Notes: generated from the letters alone by a model not told the origin. A stretch of 64,000 bases of DNA from Piezodorus guildinii (GCA_023052935.1 CM041292.1:98566237-98630236), one strand, 5' to 3'; positions 54,081 to 56,500 are shown, counted from the first letter of the stretch. Translations and numbers: made by a program.

Positions 54081-55178
54081 CAAAAAATTAATATTTAAAA
54101 TGTTTCCATACTTCAACAGAAAATCCCATTTGAGCTCGCATAACAAATTAATAATATACAAATCAATTATTCGCCCGTTAATTACATACGCCTCGCCAGT
54201 CTGGAGCTCAACCTGCTTGACTAACTACCAAAAACTTGAAAGAATTCAAAATCTATCAATGCGGATAATTAATAATTACCCCCGCTACACTAAAATATCA
54301 TCTATGCTCCAGGACTTACAGCTTCCAACAATTAAACATTTTGTCCATACTCAAACAGCTTCTTACTTCAGTAAAACACCAGTCACCAAAAATCCATTAA
54401 TAAAGGAAATCGGTAACTATAATAAAGCATCTCTAAAAACGCTACACTCATAAAAGAACTAAACATGTGTTACTAACTTAAGCTAGTTTATTTTAATTTC
54501 TAATTTTATATTATCAATTGTGTTATCTGTTTTTATTAGTAGATTTTTGTATAATTTTTCCTACAACCATATATAATCACAATTTAATTTTACCACTAAT
54601 TATAGAATAGATAATTAGATTATAACTACCAAATGAACCAAACATTTGATGATTGTAAGGATGTCTCATCCGAAATCATTTATAATTATTTTGTCAATAT
54701 GTAAAAATGTAAATAAAGTTTATTTTCTTTTTTTCTTCTTCTATATATATATCTTATTGTTCACTCTATTTTTTATTCTTACTCTAAGCTAATAAATCCC
54801 AGATTATTGTATTTTCTAAAATTATGAAGGCACTTATTTTAAAATAAATTATAAAGTATTAATCAAATAGTGAAGCTCACCTGTGGTCGACTCGACCTCC
54901 TTTGACGAACTCGACAAAGTCGTATTGGGTTATACTGGGAGCCACGTTCCTCCTGCCGTAGACGGCGAAGTTGGCACCCCAGGGAAGGCTGATGTTGAAC
55001 CTGATGAAGGCCGGCTGCTTGTTTCGAAACTCCGAAACCCAGAACTGAGAGGGCGGGATGGTGAAGATGTGGGGCACTCCCAGCTCTGGGATCTCGAGCG
55101 TGGCCAGCGGAACCTCTTGCCCGGATGTAGGGCTGGGGCTCGGCCCGCTCACCGCCGTGCTGGTCGGCACCGACTCCG
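648..55178 (-). CDS. Ten-m: Teneurin (Ten-m-like), partial, 35 exons visible
   Basis: Teneurins are large type II transmembrane cell-adhesion proteins that act in synaptic partner matching, axon guidance and muscle attachment; they pair with other teneurins and with latrophilins. Visible domains in order (approximate residues of the partial protein): juxtamembrane region 1-170, eight EGF repeats 172-450, Cys-rich 450-520, transthyretin-like 525-625, FN-plug 625-805, NHL propeller 806-1193, YD/Rhs barrel 1194-2125, linker/ABD to 2327. The 35 exons total 6,982 nt; adding the one base missing in exon 4 gives an open frame of about 2,327 codons. Missing are the 5' exons (cytoplasmic domain, membrane segment) and the last exon(s). 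The Cys-rich to transthyretin-like stretch fits insect Ten-m better than Ten-a; that assignment is from memory of the family, not from alignment. Intron density is high in the 3' half and very low in the 5' half. Confidence 0.95.
1253..1680. other. Intron 34
   Basis: 428 bp of AT-rich sequence between exons 34 and 35. No repeat or ORF of note. Confidence 0.85.
1681..1858 (-). CDS. Ten-m: Ten-m exon 34: Rhs core end
   Basis: 178 nt, from TTTCAG|GTC to CTTGGAG|GTACGT, phase 0 in and 1 out. It encodes the conserved end of the Rhs core, [15 protein letters not shown] ... [11 protein letters not shown], which closes the barrel in teneurins and bacterial Rhs proteins. Confidence 0.93.
1859..3170. 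other. Intron 33, mostly filled by a dispersed repeat
   Basis: 1.3 kb intron. About 2180-3051 is a copy of the non-coding repeat family described separately. The remainder is AT-rich with nothing recognisable. Confidence 0.8.
2180..3051 (+). repeat. Repeat C, copy 1 (about 0.87 kb, non-coding)
   Basis: Same family as copies near 27.3, 39.5, 61.4 and 63.0 kb. Shared landmarks in order: a GCGATCG block at 2207, a run like CAACTTTTTCATCAAAATC, GATTCAAATAGTCT, a CTGTTGGAAAGCTAAAGATTTTAGAAA-like block split by substitutions, and the 3' tail GAGGTAAGTGAAAGTC. There are no long ORFs. Probably a non-autonomous mobile element; class uncertain. Confidence 0.75.
3171..3428 (-). CDS. Ten-m: Ten-m exon 33: Rhs core
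   Basis: 258 nt, phase 0 at both ends (TTGCAG|GTT to GATCAG|GTATTT). It encodes [12 protein letters not shown], a YD repeat ([12 protein letters not shown]), the core signature [15 protein letters not shown] and the [14 protein letters not shown] block found in the final turns of teneurin YD barrels. Confidence 0.94.
3724..3855 (-). CDS. Ten-m: Ten-m exon 32: YD repeats
   Basis: 132 nt, phase 0 at both ends (TTCTCAG|GTC to GATGAG|GTAATT). Contains a YD motif, [14 protein letters not shown], and [12 protein letters not shown]. Confidence 0.93.
3856..4497. other. Intron 31
   Basis: 642 bp of AT-rich sequence between exons 31 and 32; nothing recognised. Confidence 0.8.
4498..4639 (-). CDS. Ten-m: Ten-m exon 31: YD repeats
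   Basis: 142 nt, from CTTTCAG|GGG to GGTTTATTG|GTGAGT. The first base completes an Arg codon begun in exon 30; ends in phase 0. Encodes [16 protein letters not shown] and [10 protein letters not shown]. Confidence 0.93.
4871..5038 (-). CDS. Ten-m: Ten-m exon 30: YD repeats
   Basis: 168 nt. Acceptor TTACAG|TCG joins AA from exon 29 to make Asn. The donor is TACAG|GTTGTT, a weaker-than-usual GT site, supported by exact phase with exon 31. Encodes [16 protein letters not shown] and [14 protein letters not shown]. Confidence 0.92.
5119..5270 (-). CDS. Ten-m: Ten-m exon 29: YD barrel
   Basis: 152 nt, TTTCAG|GTTACC to AGAAA|GTGAGA, phase 0 in and 2 out. Encodes [17 protein letters not shown] and EYTYDSR, a strand-rich part of the barrel wall. 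Confidence 0.92.
5437..5608 (-). CDS. Ten-m: Ten-m exon 28: YD barrel
   Basis: 172 nt, CATAG|GCTTGAC to TTTATG|GTGAGA. The first base completes Arg with exon 27; ends in phase 0. Encodes [18 protein letters not shown], a clear YD-type repeat. Confidence 0.93.
5799..5935 (-). CDS. Ten-m: Ten-m exon 27: YD barrel
   Basis: 137 nt, TTTTAG|GTGGTT to GAAGAAAG|GTAAAA, phase 0 in and 2 out. Encodes [17 protein letters not shown] and [15 protein letters not shown]. Confidence 0.93.
5936..6906. other. Intron 26
   Basis: 971 bp of AT-rich sequence between exons 26 and 27. The one open stretch (near 6125-6307, minus strand) shows no family features and is probably chance. Confidence 0.75.
6907..7025 (-). 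CDS. Ten-m: Ten-m exon 26: YD barrel
   Basis: 119 nt, CTTGTAG|GTTCAACA to GCTGAG|GTAATA, phase 1 in and 0 out. Encodes [18 protein letters not shown] and [15 protein letters not shown], two YD-like repeats. Confidence 0.93.
7104..7257 (-). CDS. Ten-m: Ten-m exon 25: YD barrel
   Basis: 154 nt, CAACAG|GTAACT to CCACCTG|GTAATT, phase 0 in and 1 out. Encodes [18 protein letters not shown] and the [13 protein letters not shown] block, which matches the family's conserved T-S-I-G-x-x-R motif. Confidence 0.94.
7341..7473 (-). CDS. Ten-m: Ten-m exon 24: YD barrel
   Basis: 133 nt, CTTATAG|GTTTAATAG to AACTTA|GTAAGT, phase 2 in and 0 out. Encodes [19 protein letters not shown], a canonical YD repeat. 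Confidence 0.94.
7675..7841 (-). CDS. Ten-m: Ten-m exon 23: YD barrel
   Basis: 167 nt, CTATAG|GTGAAT to GATAG|GTGAGC, phase 0 in and 2 out. Encodes [18 protein letters not shown] and [17 protein letters not shown]. Confidence 0.93.
7842..8349. other. Intron 22
   Basis: 508 bp of AT-rich sequence; nothing recognised. Confidence 0.8.
8350..8609 (-). CDS. Ten-m: Ten-m exon 22: YD barrel
   Basis: 260 nt, TTGTAG|GCCTATC to CTATGG|GTACTT, phase 1 in and 0 out. Encodes [20 protein letters not shown] through [10 protein letters not shown]. It is more GC-rich than the adjoining exons. Confidence 0.93.
8878..9930 (+). mobile_element. CR1/jockey-like LINE 3' remnant, interrupted
   Basis: 8879-9070 translates to [17 protein letters not shown], then frameshifted remnants of a typical LINE C-terminus (the R-x-x-L-H ... 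VPNHRT ... LWNSLP type). The tract TGTTATTTTTAAGGGATCC near 9870-9890, followed by AATAAA, looks like the 3' end of the same element. The two parts are separated by the jockey-like insertion at 9114-9609. Degenerate; subfamily not determined. Confidence 0.55.
9114..9609 (+). mobile_element. Jockey-like LINE, 5'-truncated, young insertion (subfamily A, copy 1)
   Basis: An open frame from about 9118 to 9462 encodes the end of a non-LTR reverse transcriptase, including [34 protein letters not shown] and [14 protein letters not shown] 3' UTR and an A tail follow (to 9609). TTCAGATAT is duplicated at 9105-9113 and 9610-9618, a clean target-site duplication. Truncation at the 5' end is normal for LINEs. 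It lies antisense to Ten-m inside intron 21. The unbroken frame and exact duplication suggest recent insertion. Confidence 0.85.
10618..10825 (-). CDS. Ten-m: Ten-m exon 21: YD barrel
   Basis: 208 nt, TTTCAG|GGCGGA to AGAGATG|GTAAGA, phase 0 in and 1 out. Encodes [20 protein letters not shown] and PTGETMLL, one of the clearest YD repeats in the gene. Confidence 0.95.
10995..11153 (-). CDS. Ten-m: Ten-m exon 20: start of YD barrel
   Basis: 159 nt, phase 0 at both ends (TTTTAG|GTGAGC to GTATCT|GTAAGT). Encodes [20 protein letters not shown] and [16 protein letters not shown]. Confidence 0.93.
11245..11502 (-). CDS. Ten-m: Ten-m exon 19: propeller-to-barrel transition
   Basis: 258 nt, TTTTAG|GGTAAT to AACGTA|GTATGT, phase 0 at both ends. 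A GT three bases earlier is also in frame; the later one matches family length better. Encodes the conserved [20 protein letters not shown] and [18 protein letters not shown]. Confidence 0.93.
11503..12207. other. Intron 18
   Basis: 705 bp of AT-rich sequence between exons 18 and 19; nothing recognised. Confidence 0.8.
12208..12361 (-). CDS. Ten-m: Ten-m exon 18: NHL propeller, last blade
   Basis: 154 nt, TCTTAG|ATTATGT to GATCAG|GTAATA, phase 2 in and 0 out. Encodes [17 protein letters not shown], the Cys-rich loop that occurs late in teneurin propellers, then [17 protein letters not shown], an NHL repeat. Confidence 0.93.
12441..12625 (-). CDS. Ten-m: Ten-m exon 17: NHL propeller
   Basis: 185 nt, TATGTAG|ACTGAA to GACAAAAC|GTATGG, phase 0 in and 2 out. 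Encodes [20 protein letters not shown] and [16 protein letters not shown], a typical NHL blade. The donor is weak but phase-consistent. Confidence 0.93.
12755..12934 (-). CDS. Ten-m: Ten-m exon 16: NHL propeller
   Basis: 180 nt, phase 0 at both ends (TTTTAG|GCTCAG to GTTCAG|GTAAAT). Encodes [20 protein letters not shown] and [12 protein letters not shown], followed by an acidic loop [10 protein letters not shown]. Confidence 0.93.
12935..13692. other. Intron 15
   Basis: 758 bp of AT-rich sequence; nothing recognised. Confidence 0.8.
13693..13850 (-). CDS. Ten-m: Ten-m exon 15: NHL propeller
   Basis: 158 nt, CCATAG|GTTTAGC to TCTCAG|GTAATT, phase 1 in and 0 out. Encodes [20 protein letters not shown] and [20 protein letters not shown]. 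Confidence 0.95.
13851..14543. other. Intron 14
   Basis: 693 bp of AT-rich sequence; nothing recognised. Confidence 0.8.
14544..14640 (-). CDS. Ten-m: Ten-m exon 14: NHL propeller
   Basis: 97 nt, CTTATAG|GTCGCT to CCTAAAG|GTATTT, phase 0 in and 1 out. Encodes [20 protein letters not shown] and [11 protein letters not shown], with the paired cysteines conserved in this blade. Confidence 0.94.
14815..14953 (-). CDS. Ten-m: Ten-m exon 13: NHL propeller
   Basis: 139 nt, TTTCAG|CGCGACT to TGGGAG|GTAAAG, phase 2 in and 0 out. Encodes [20 protein letters not shown] and [12 protein letters not shown]. It begins at the position where mammalian teneurins carry their alternatively spliced propeller insert. 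Confidence 0.94.
14954..15828. other. Intron 12, at the propeller splice-insert position
   Basis: 875 bp intron interrupting the first-to-second blade linker. I scanned it for a short in-frame microexon with AG/GT borders and found no convincing one. Confidence 0.75.
15829..16078 (-). CDS. Ten-m: Ten-m exon 12: NHL propeller, first blades
   Basis: 250 nt, TTCTAG|GTATTTT to CAGCTAAG|GTACTT, phase 1 in and 2 out. Encodes [40 protein letters not shown] and [19 protein letters not shown]. This stretch is nearly invariant in teneurins. Confidence 0.95.
16212..16620 (-). CDS. Ten-m: Ten-m exon 11: FN-plug
   Basis: 409 nt, TTTCAG|ATGCTTC to CATGAAG|GTACAT, phase 0 in and 1 out. Encodes [51 protein letters not shown] and [20 protein letters not shown]. 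The FN-plug seals the bottom of the YD barrel. Confidence 0.95.
16718..16854 (-). CDS. Ten-m: Ten-m exon 10: FN-plug start
   Basis: 137 nt, TTGCAG|GGTTAGG to ACACAG|GTAATT, phase 1 in and 0 out. Encodes [20 protein letters not shown] and [20 protein letters not shown]. Confidence 0.94.
16938..17128 (-). CDS. Ten-m: Ten-m exon 9: transthyretin-like domain, second half
   Basis: 191 nt, TTTTAG|GTTCGAT to GCTCTTG|GTATAT, phase 2 in and 1 out. Encodes [20 protein letters not shown] and [16 protein letters not shown], the end of the carboxypeptidase-regulatory/transthyretin-like fold. Confidence 0.95.
17129..18456. other. Intron 8
   Basis: 1.3 kb of AT-rich sequence; nothing recognised apart from short A/T runs. 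Confidence 0.8.
18457..18576 (-). CDS. Ten-m: Ten-m exon 8: transthyretin-like domain, first half
   Basis: 120 nt, TTTAG|GAGAGTT to GGATG|GTAAGA. The first base completes Arg with either exon 7 or the microexon; ends in phase 2 (Trp). Encodes [20 protein letters not shown] and [13 protein letters not shown]. Confidence 0.94.
18577..23094. other. Intron between microexon and exon 8
   Basis: 4.5 kb, AT-rich. It contains a diverged SINE-B copy at 19929-20155 and an A run at about 21820-21842. No other coding signal; the open stretch at 21233-21460 (plus) is Lys-rich and probably chance. Confidence 0.7.
19929..20155 (-). mobile_element. SINE-B, copy 5 (old, diverged)
   Basis: Reverse-oriented relative of the copy at 47.9-48.2 kb. 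Shared: a TTTGTTTATTTATTTAAC-like tail, a block resembling TTTTAATCAGGATAGG, GAGTACTCGACATCGCAC, and TTTTTTACTCCC before the tRNA-like head. Many substitutions show it is old. Confidence 0.65.
23095..23121 (-). CDS. Ten-m: Ten-m 27-nt microexon (between exons 7 and 8)
   Basis: Minus strand: GTGTGTAG|T CAA TTC TGG AAC TCG TTT...CG|GTAAGT. It adds [10 protein letters not shown]: its first base completes AG from exon 7 (Ser) and its last two combine with G of exon 8 (Arg). It is 27 nt, so inclusion or skipping both keep frame. From memory, insect Ten-m has a QFW-containing stretch at exactly this point, before RRVSVMRG. It is too short for ORF calling. I infer a real, possibly alternative, exon. 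Confidence 0.85.
23122..25387. other. Intron between exon 7 and microexon
   Basis: 2.3 kb, AT-rich with A/T runs; no repeat family or coding signal recognised. Confidence 0.75.
25388..25595 (-). CDS. Ten-m: Ten-m exon 7: Cys-rich segment
   Basis: 208 nt, AAACAG|ATGGGAT to AGCGAGAG|GTGAGC, phase 1 in and 2 out. Encodes [20 protein letters not shown] and [20 protein letters not shown], ending [10 protein letters not shown]. Among the most conserved stretches of teneurins; links EGF 8 to the transthyretin-like domain. Confidence 0.95.
25596..26371. other. Intron 6
   Basis: 776 bp of AT-rich sequence; nothing recognised. Confidence 0.8.
26372..26518 (-). CDS. Ten-m: Ten-m exon 6: EGF repeat 8
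   Basis: 147 nt, TTCCAG|CTGGCTG to GATCAAG|GTAATT, phase 1 at both ends. Encodes [26 protein letters not shown] and the acidic [10 protein letters not shown] that continues into exon 7. The short exon 5/6 intron lies between EGF 7 and 8, the other place where mammalian teneurins splice alternatively. Confidence 0.95.
26711..26896 (-). CDS. Ten-m: Ten-m exon 5: EGF repeats 6 and 7
   Basis: 186 nt, TTACAG|CATGGTG to ACGCTAC|GTAAGT, phase 1 at both ends. Encodes [37 protein letters not shown] and GWNGRHCTL. Its entry phase (two bases) fits exon 4 only if exon 4 is read in the shifted frame. Confidence 0.95.
26897..28070. other. Intron 4, mostly repeat C
   Basis: 1.2 kb. About 27336-27995 is a 3'-truncated repeat C copy ending close to the exon 4 donor. 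The rest is AT-rich. Confidence 0.8.
27336..27995 (+). repeat. Repeat C, copy 2 (3'-truncated)
   Basis: Begins CTTTCACTTAC followed by an inverted partner ending GTAAGGGAAAG (terminal hairpin), then TATTGCGATCG and the family body through AAAGACTTTAGAAAAAAATG. The 3' tail with GTAAGTGAAAGTC is absent. It ends about 75 bp from exon 4. Confidence 0.75.
28071..28279 (-). CDS. Ten-m: Ten-m exon 4: EGF repeats 4 and 5, with a one-base frameshift
   Basis: 209 nt, TTTCAG|TGGACTG to CTCAAAGC|GTAAGT. EGF 4 is [23 protein letters not shown] 5 begins [21 protein letters not shown]. After CVCE the expected FWTGPDCSK appears one frame over, so one base is missing near 28098-28101. Both flanking phases require 210 nt, not 209. 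Read literally, exon 5 would be entered out of frame and hit TAG after four codons. It is probably an assembly or read error, but a null allele cannot be excluded. Confidence 0.9.
29440..29660. promoter_or_regulatory. Candidate regulatory island in intron 3
   Basis: Locally GC-richer, non-repetitive-looking stretch in AT-rich intron (for example CCGGCCTTCGGGCCAATGA near 29559). No coding frame or repeat family seen. Regulatory role is inference from composition only. Confidence 0.25.
29924..30240 (+). mobile_element. SINE-A, copy 1 (tRNA-derived)
   Basis: The head GAGCGGCGTGGTCTAGTGAA carries a pol III A box, and GGTTCGAATCC (29978-29988) is a B box. The body includes GGTATGGAGACCCTCC, GGCGGCTGAGCGTGAAC and GACCCTTCATGGG, ending in a T run. 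The head does not fold as a proper tRNA acceptor, so it is a SINE and not a tRNA gene. Confidence 0.85.
31130..32060. other. Unclassified AT-rich stretch, possible old repeat
   Basis: Contains two related blocks, CCCGTATTCTGGGACTTCAA (31785) and CCTGTAATCTAGGACCCCGA (31921), suggesting an old repeat. A short plus-strand ATGGACATTGCTGAGACAG followed by GTAAGA sits at 31413. No protein homology recognised. Confidence 0.3.
32100..32530. promoter_or_regulatory. Candidate regulatory island in intron 3
   Basis: GC-richer, repeat-free stretch with motifs such as CTAATTATTAAGGAGGC, GTCCCCGGGCCATC and CACCACGTAAATAAA. The 81-codon open stretch inside it has no recognisable family. Function inferred from composition only. 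Confidence 0.25.
32885..33330 (+). mobile_element. Jockey-like LINE fragment (subfamily B, copy 1)
   Basis: Degenerate reverse-transcriptase C-terminus: [19 protein letters not shown] followed by frames with stops, then the 3' UTR block CTGGGTACTGTCTCCCAAGC. Related to copies at 35.6, 57.3 and 61.0 kb. Inactive. Confidence 0.7.
35570..35965 (+). mobile_element. Jockey-like LINE fragment (subfamily B, copy 2)
   Basis: The same C-terminal region, degenerate, ending in CTGGATGAGGGACCTCCTC and a 3' UTR with CTGCTGGGCACTATACTTCC. Many stops; inactive. Confidence 0.65.
38190..38400. promoter_or_regulatory. Candidate regulatory island in intron 3
   Basis: GC-richer stretch with CGTATCGACCTCAGCCCGAA, a C-rich run and AATTAGCTTTCGTTAAC. 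No ORF or repeat match within the window. Inferred from composition only. Confidence 0.25.
38700..38980 (+). other. Possible retroelement-derived fragment
   Basis: An open plus-strand frame gives [36 protein letters not shown] and [12 protein letters not shown] before a stop. The pattern (beta strand, Gly, then a hydrophobic strand ending in L-S/L-L) is reminiscent of Gypsy-type protease neighbourhoods but has no visible DSG/DTG active site. Weakly supported. Confidence 0.25.
39061..39116. repeat. (TA)n microsatellite at a SINE-A tail
   Basis: 56 bp of TA repeats where the reverse-oriented SINE-A copy 2 should have its simple tail, so probably seeded by the SINE. Confidence 0.95.
39117..39410 (-). 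mobile_element. SINE-A, copy 2
   Basis: Reverse complement of copy 1: the head ends at 39410 (CACGCCGCTC), B box GGATTCGAACC on the plus strand at about 39347, body with GGTCTCCATACCCTAG and GGGTCTCGGGCTCAGTAC. Followed by the (TA)n tract. Confidence 0.85.
40211..40248. repeat. 38-nt T run
   Basis: Directly abuts the 5' end of a plus-strand LINE fragment that itself has a 3' A-rich tail, an unusual arrangement. Confidence 0.95.
40249..40636 (+). mobile_element. Jockey-like LINE fragment (subfamily A, copy 2)
   Basis: Sequence closely similar to 9230-9609: [12 protein letters not shown] start, CTCCGAGGCGATTGAAAAG (PPRRLKRR), CTGGGTAGTTTCTTCACAAG and an AATAAA-rich tail. Frame broken. Inserted in repeat C copy 3. 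Confidence 0.8.
40899..40932 (-). other. Hammerhead-like core motif (minus strand)
   Basis: Minus strand reads CTGATGA, A, GGC, six-base loop, GCC, GAAAC. This is the hammerhead ribozyme core order CUGANGA-stem II-GAAA, with one extra base before the stem. Compare 44366-44395. Penelope-like elements are known to carry such motifs. Activity not shown. Confidence 0.4.
41400..41760. promoter_or_regulatory. Candidate regulatory island in intron 3
   Basis: GC-richer than its surroundings, with ACGGGCGGATTCATGG and GGCGTAATGGGCCGTATTTA. The two small open stretches on opposite strands have no family features. Inferred from composition only. Confidence 0.25.
42026..42312 (+). mobile_element. SINE-B, copy 1, with intact 14-bp target duplication
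   Basis: The tRNA-like head includes TAGCTGGGTGGCTAGCG and B box GGTTCAAGCC (from 42083). The body has TCCTTCGGAGGGGACGTTAA, GAGCCTGTGCGATGTCAGG and TAGGACTCCCACTGTAGCAT, ending in an (AAATA/AAACA) tail. AAAAACGCAACACG flanks it exactly at 42012-42025 and 42313-42326. This fixes both ends of the element and indicates recent insertion. Confidence 0.92.
42538..43327 (+). mobile_element. Jockey-like LINE fragment (subfamily A, copy 3)
   Basis: The longest subfamily A copy. Frames with breaks give [18 protein letters not shown] remnants, [34 protein letters not shown], the 3' UTR and an A-rich tail. Several frameshifts; inactive. Confidence 0.8.
44330..44470 (+). repeat. Hammerhead-like repeat D, copy 1
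   Basis: CTGATGA (44366-44372), T, GACCC (374-378), loop, GGGTC (386-390), GAAAC (391-395), then a conserved downstream block with AATAAATGGTTGC and CTGACCGCCACCC. Two more degenerate copies follow at 44.95 and 46.37 kb. Possibly the terminal part of a Penelope-like element. Confidence 0.45.
44945..45065 (+). repeat. Repeat D, copy 2 (degenerate)
   Basis: CTGAATAAAACCCACAATG ... TTCGAAACGTCGG, then CTGATGACCGCACCCCCAAC. Same order as copy 1; the stem is no longer perfect. Confidence 0.45.
46158..46211. repeat. (TA)n microsatellite
   Basis: About 54 bp of near-perfect TA repeats followed by T runs. Confidence 0.95.
46369..46480 (+). repeat. Repeat D, copy 3 (degenerate)
   Basis: CATGATAAAGACCAACAATG ... 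CGCAACGTTGTCACAC, then TTGACTGCACCCTCAATCAA. The GAAAC of copy 1 is GCAAC here, so it could not be active. Confidence 0.4.
46525..46719 (+). mobile_element. SINE-B, copy 2 (5'-truncated)
   Basis: Starts inside the body (ATGGGAGTAAAAAATCC), continues through GGTCCCGAGCCTGTGCGAT and AGGACTCCCACTGTAGCATC, and ends in the AAACAAACAATA-type tail. The tRNA-like head is missing. Confidence 0.85.
46741..46789. repeat. (TA)n microsatellite
   Basis: About 49 bp of TA repeats just after the SINE-B copy 2 tail. Confidence 0.95.
47010..47250. promoter_or_regulatory. Candidate regulatory island in intron 3
   Basis: GC-richer stretch including GGAGACACGTGGGGCTGTC (a CACGTG E-box) and GTTAGGCCCACCGCTGG. 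No family-like ORF. Inferred only. Confidence 0.25.
47700..47804. repeat. (TA)n/(TAA)n/(CA)n compound microsatellite
   Basis: TAATAA blocks pass into TA repeats and a short CA run. Confidence 0.95.
47936..48230 (-). mobile_element. SINE-B, copy 3
   Basis: Full-length reverse copy: tail GTTTGTTTGTTTATTTATTT, body TACAGTGGGAGTCCTAAATT and ACGTCCCCTCCGAAGGACG, head ending at CTACAAGTGATCCC. ACGTCTTT occurs on both sides (47928-47935 and 48230-48237), a possible short target duplication. Confidence 0.88.
48899..48926. repeat. 28-nt T run
   Basis: Homopolymer in intron 3; adjacent sequence unclassified. Confidence 0.95.
50515..51140 (+). mobile_element. Jockey-like LINE fragment (subfamily A, copy 4)
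   Basis: Degenerate copy: CTTGACCCTGTTGAACAGAT, CTACAAAAGACTCATCTACA, CTCCGAGGAGTCTGAAAAGA and an AATAAA tail. Several deletions and frame breaks. Confidence 0.75.
51230..51640. promoter_or_regulatory. Candidate regulatory island near exon 3
   Basis: The most GC-rich non-coding island. Two CACGTG E-boxes (51410-51415 and 51443-51448) flank a TAATTA homeodomain core near 51433. It is followed by unique-looking sequence with no ORF and no repeat match. Regulatory role is inference. Confidence 0.35.
52551..52742 (-). CDS. Ten-m: Ten-m exon 3: EGF repeats 2 and 3
   Basis: 192 nt, TTCAAG|GCGTGTG to CAGCACG|GTATGT, phase 1 at both ends. EGF 2 [18 protein letters not shown] has Tyr where the third Cys is expected, the family hallmark of the inter-chain disulfide. 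EGF 3 is [19 protein letters not shown] count 57 of 63 third codon positions as G or C. Confidence 0.95.
52865..53184 (-). CDS. Ten-m: Ten-m exon 2: furin sites and EGF repeat 1
   Basis: 320 nt, TTTCAG|GCTTAAG to GCTAAAA|GTACGT, phase 2 in and 1 out. RLKR-S spans the exon 1/2 joint and RPKR-S lies at 53091-53102; both fit R-x-K-R furin consensus. Then [18 protein letters not shown] and EGF 1, [20 protein letters not shown]-rich codons. Confidence 0.95.
53301..53608 (+). mobile_element. SINE-A, copy 3
   Basis: Head GAGCGGCGTGGTCTAGTT, B box GGTCGAATCCC (shortened), body GGTATGGAGACCCTCCTGG and GTGGCTGAGCGTGAACA, ending in a T run like copy 1. More diverged in the head than copy 1. Confidence 0.85.
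54030..54076. repeat. (TA)n microsatellite
   Basis: About 47 bp of TA repeats directly 5' of the LINE fragment. Confidence 0.95.
54077..54765 (+). mobile_element. Non-LTR retrotransposon reverse-transcriptase C-terminus
   Basis: An open frame to 54453 encodes [40 protein letters not shown] and [18 protein letters not shown], the typical jockey/BS-clade C-terminal region. It differs from subfamilies A and B elsewhere in the window. AATAAAG at about 54712 and T-rich sequence follow. 5'-truncated but without internal stops. Confidence 0.8.
54881..55178 (-). CDS. Ten-m: Ten-m exon 1 in view: juxtamembrane extracellular region
   Basis: 298 nt, TTACAG|CGGAGTC to GACCACAG|GTGAGC, phase 1 in and 2 out. 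Encodes a Pro/Ser/Thr-rich linker, then [40 protein letters not shown] and [14 protein letters not shown]. It needs an upstream exon to complete its first codon; none is visible to the window end. GC-rich codons. Confidence 0.93.
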
Positions 55179-55883
55179 CTGTAACAGGCAACACATATTT
55201 AGTAGGATATTCATTTCAATGACAGGAACATCTATCTTTTTTTTATTGGACTTAATGACATATTATCTTCAACTTGATAGAGAAAAAGAGCTTCTAAAAA
55301 AAAAAAATCATTCAATCAAAAGAAAGAGGCAATGTTAATCTAATTATATCAGAATAAAAAATGTGTGTGCTTAAGACCGCACGGTAGAAGTGTAAACTTC
55401 TTTGCGAATCGTAATTTATATACAGAGTAAATAATATTATGTATTATGTAGTATTATTATGGGTCTGATTAGTAGGATAAAGAAGAAAATCAGAAGTTAA
55501 AGTTATAACTTTTTTTTTTATTGTATACAAATAAAATTATTTATTTTTGTTTTCGTATTCTACAAAGGATACAATGGTTTTGAGATATAACTAAAATAAA
55601 TACTTTTGATTGAATTTTGCTTATATATCAAGAAAAAACTGCATCCATTGTAGTTCCGTATTTTGTTGTACTTTAAATTATCTTTGCTTTAATGTTTCTT
55701 GTGAAAATCCGATATTGAAACCTCCACTCAAGATCGTGGGTAATTTATCCAAGTTCCGATTGAGCAAAGGAAACCCTTCTGTTGTATATATACCATATAA
55801 GTTATTATTATTTTTTTCTTATCCTCCAGATTTAAGTTAATTCTCATGTTTGATTAAATTATTTGAGATGTAAATGACAACTA

Positions 55884-56252
55884 TTATGATGGGTAGTCCA
55901 TTTTCTGCTTCACTTTTTGCAACACAAATTTCTCCCCAATAGATGATTCATTAAAACTGTATGATTGAGAATTCCAAAATGTTACATCCATCTGTGTAGT
56001 TATGGTATTTGCCGTGTATGTATTACTTTTATACATGGCCACTCCAGCAGCTCGGTACTGAGATCGCTTAAATTTAGTTATACAATGGAAATTTGGGATA
56101 TCGATGTTATCTTCGTTGTTCAACCATATTTCAGATAAAAGCAATATCCTTGAATTTTGAGCAACACCGTCGTCAAGATCATGACATGTGCGCAGAGACT
56201 TTGACAATTTAACAAATATATTGATATGATATGACGGTTTTCTTTCTCGCAC
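55884..56252 (-). pseudogene. Endonuclease/exonuclease/phosphatase-like fragment from a mobile element
   Basis: 122-codon open stretch with LRTCHDLDDGVAQNSRILLL, SEIWLNNEDNIDIPNFHC and YRAAGVAMYKSN. The S-E/x-W-L ... IPNF ... R-A-G-V-A-x-Y pattern resembles the EEP endonuclease region of LINEs or similar elements. The upstream catalytic start and any reverse transcriptase are absent. Confidence 0.5.
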
Positions 56253-56450
56253 GGTTAAATAGGCTGTCTGAGTTCTTCCGATCGAGCCGTTTACTTCAGA
56301 AGCCTTACACGCAGCCTACAAAAATCTGTGTGTGGTGCACCAAAAGAAGTTTTCACTTAAAAAAAAAAATCAGTTGTCTTAGATAGAATCCCGTCATACA
56401 CAATTCAATGTTTGTTTTGATGTTTCAATATTCAATGTTTCAATGTTTTG

Positions 56451-56453
<3 letters not shown>

Positions 56454-56499
<46 letters not shown>
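56454..56499. repeat. 46-nt A run
   Basis: Long homopolymer preceded by repeated TGTTTCAAT units; possibly the tail of an unrecognised retroelement. Confidence 0.9.

Positions 56500-56500
<1 letters not shown>

Larger units (their letters stand above)
53185..54880. other. Intron 1 (exon 1/2) with SINE-A and a LINE
   Basis: 1.7 kb, largely made of SINE-A copy 3 (53301-53608), a (TA)n tract and a LINE fragment (54077-54765). Confidence 0.85.
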
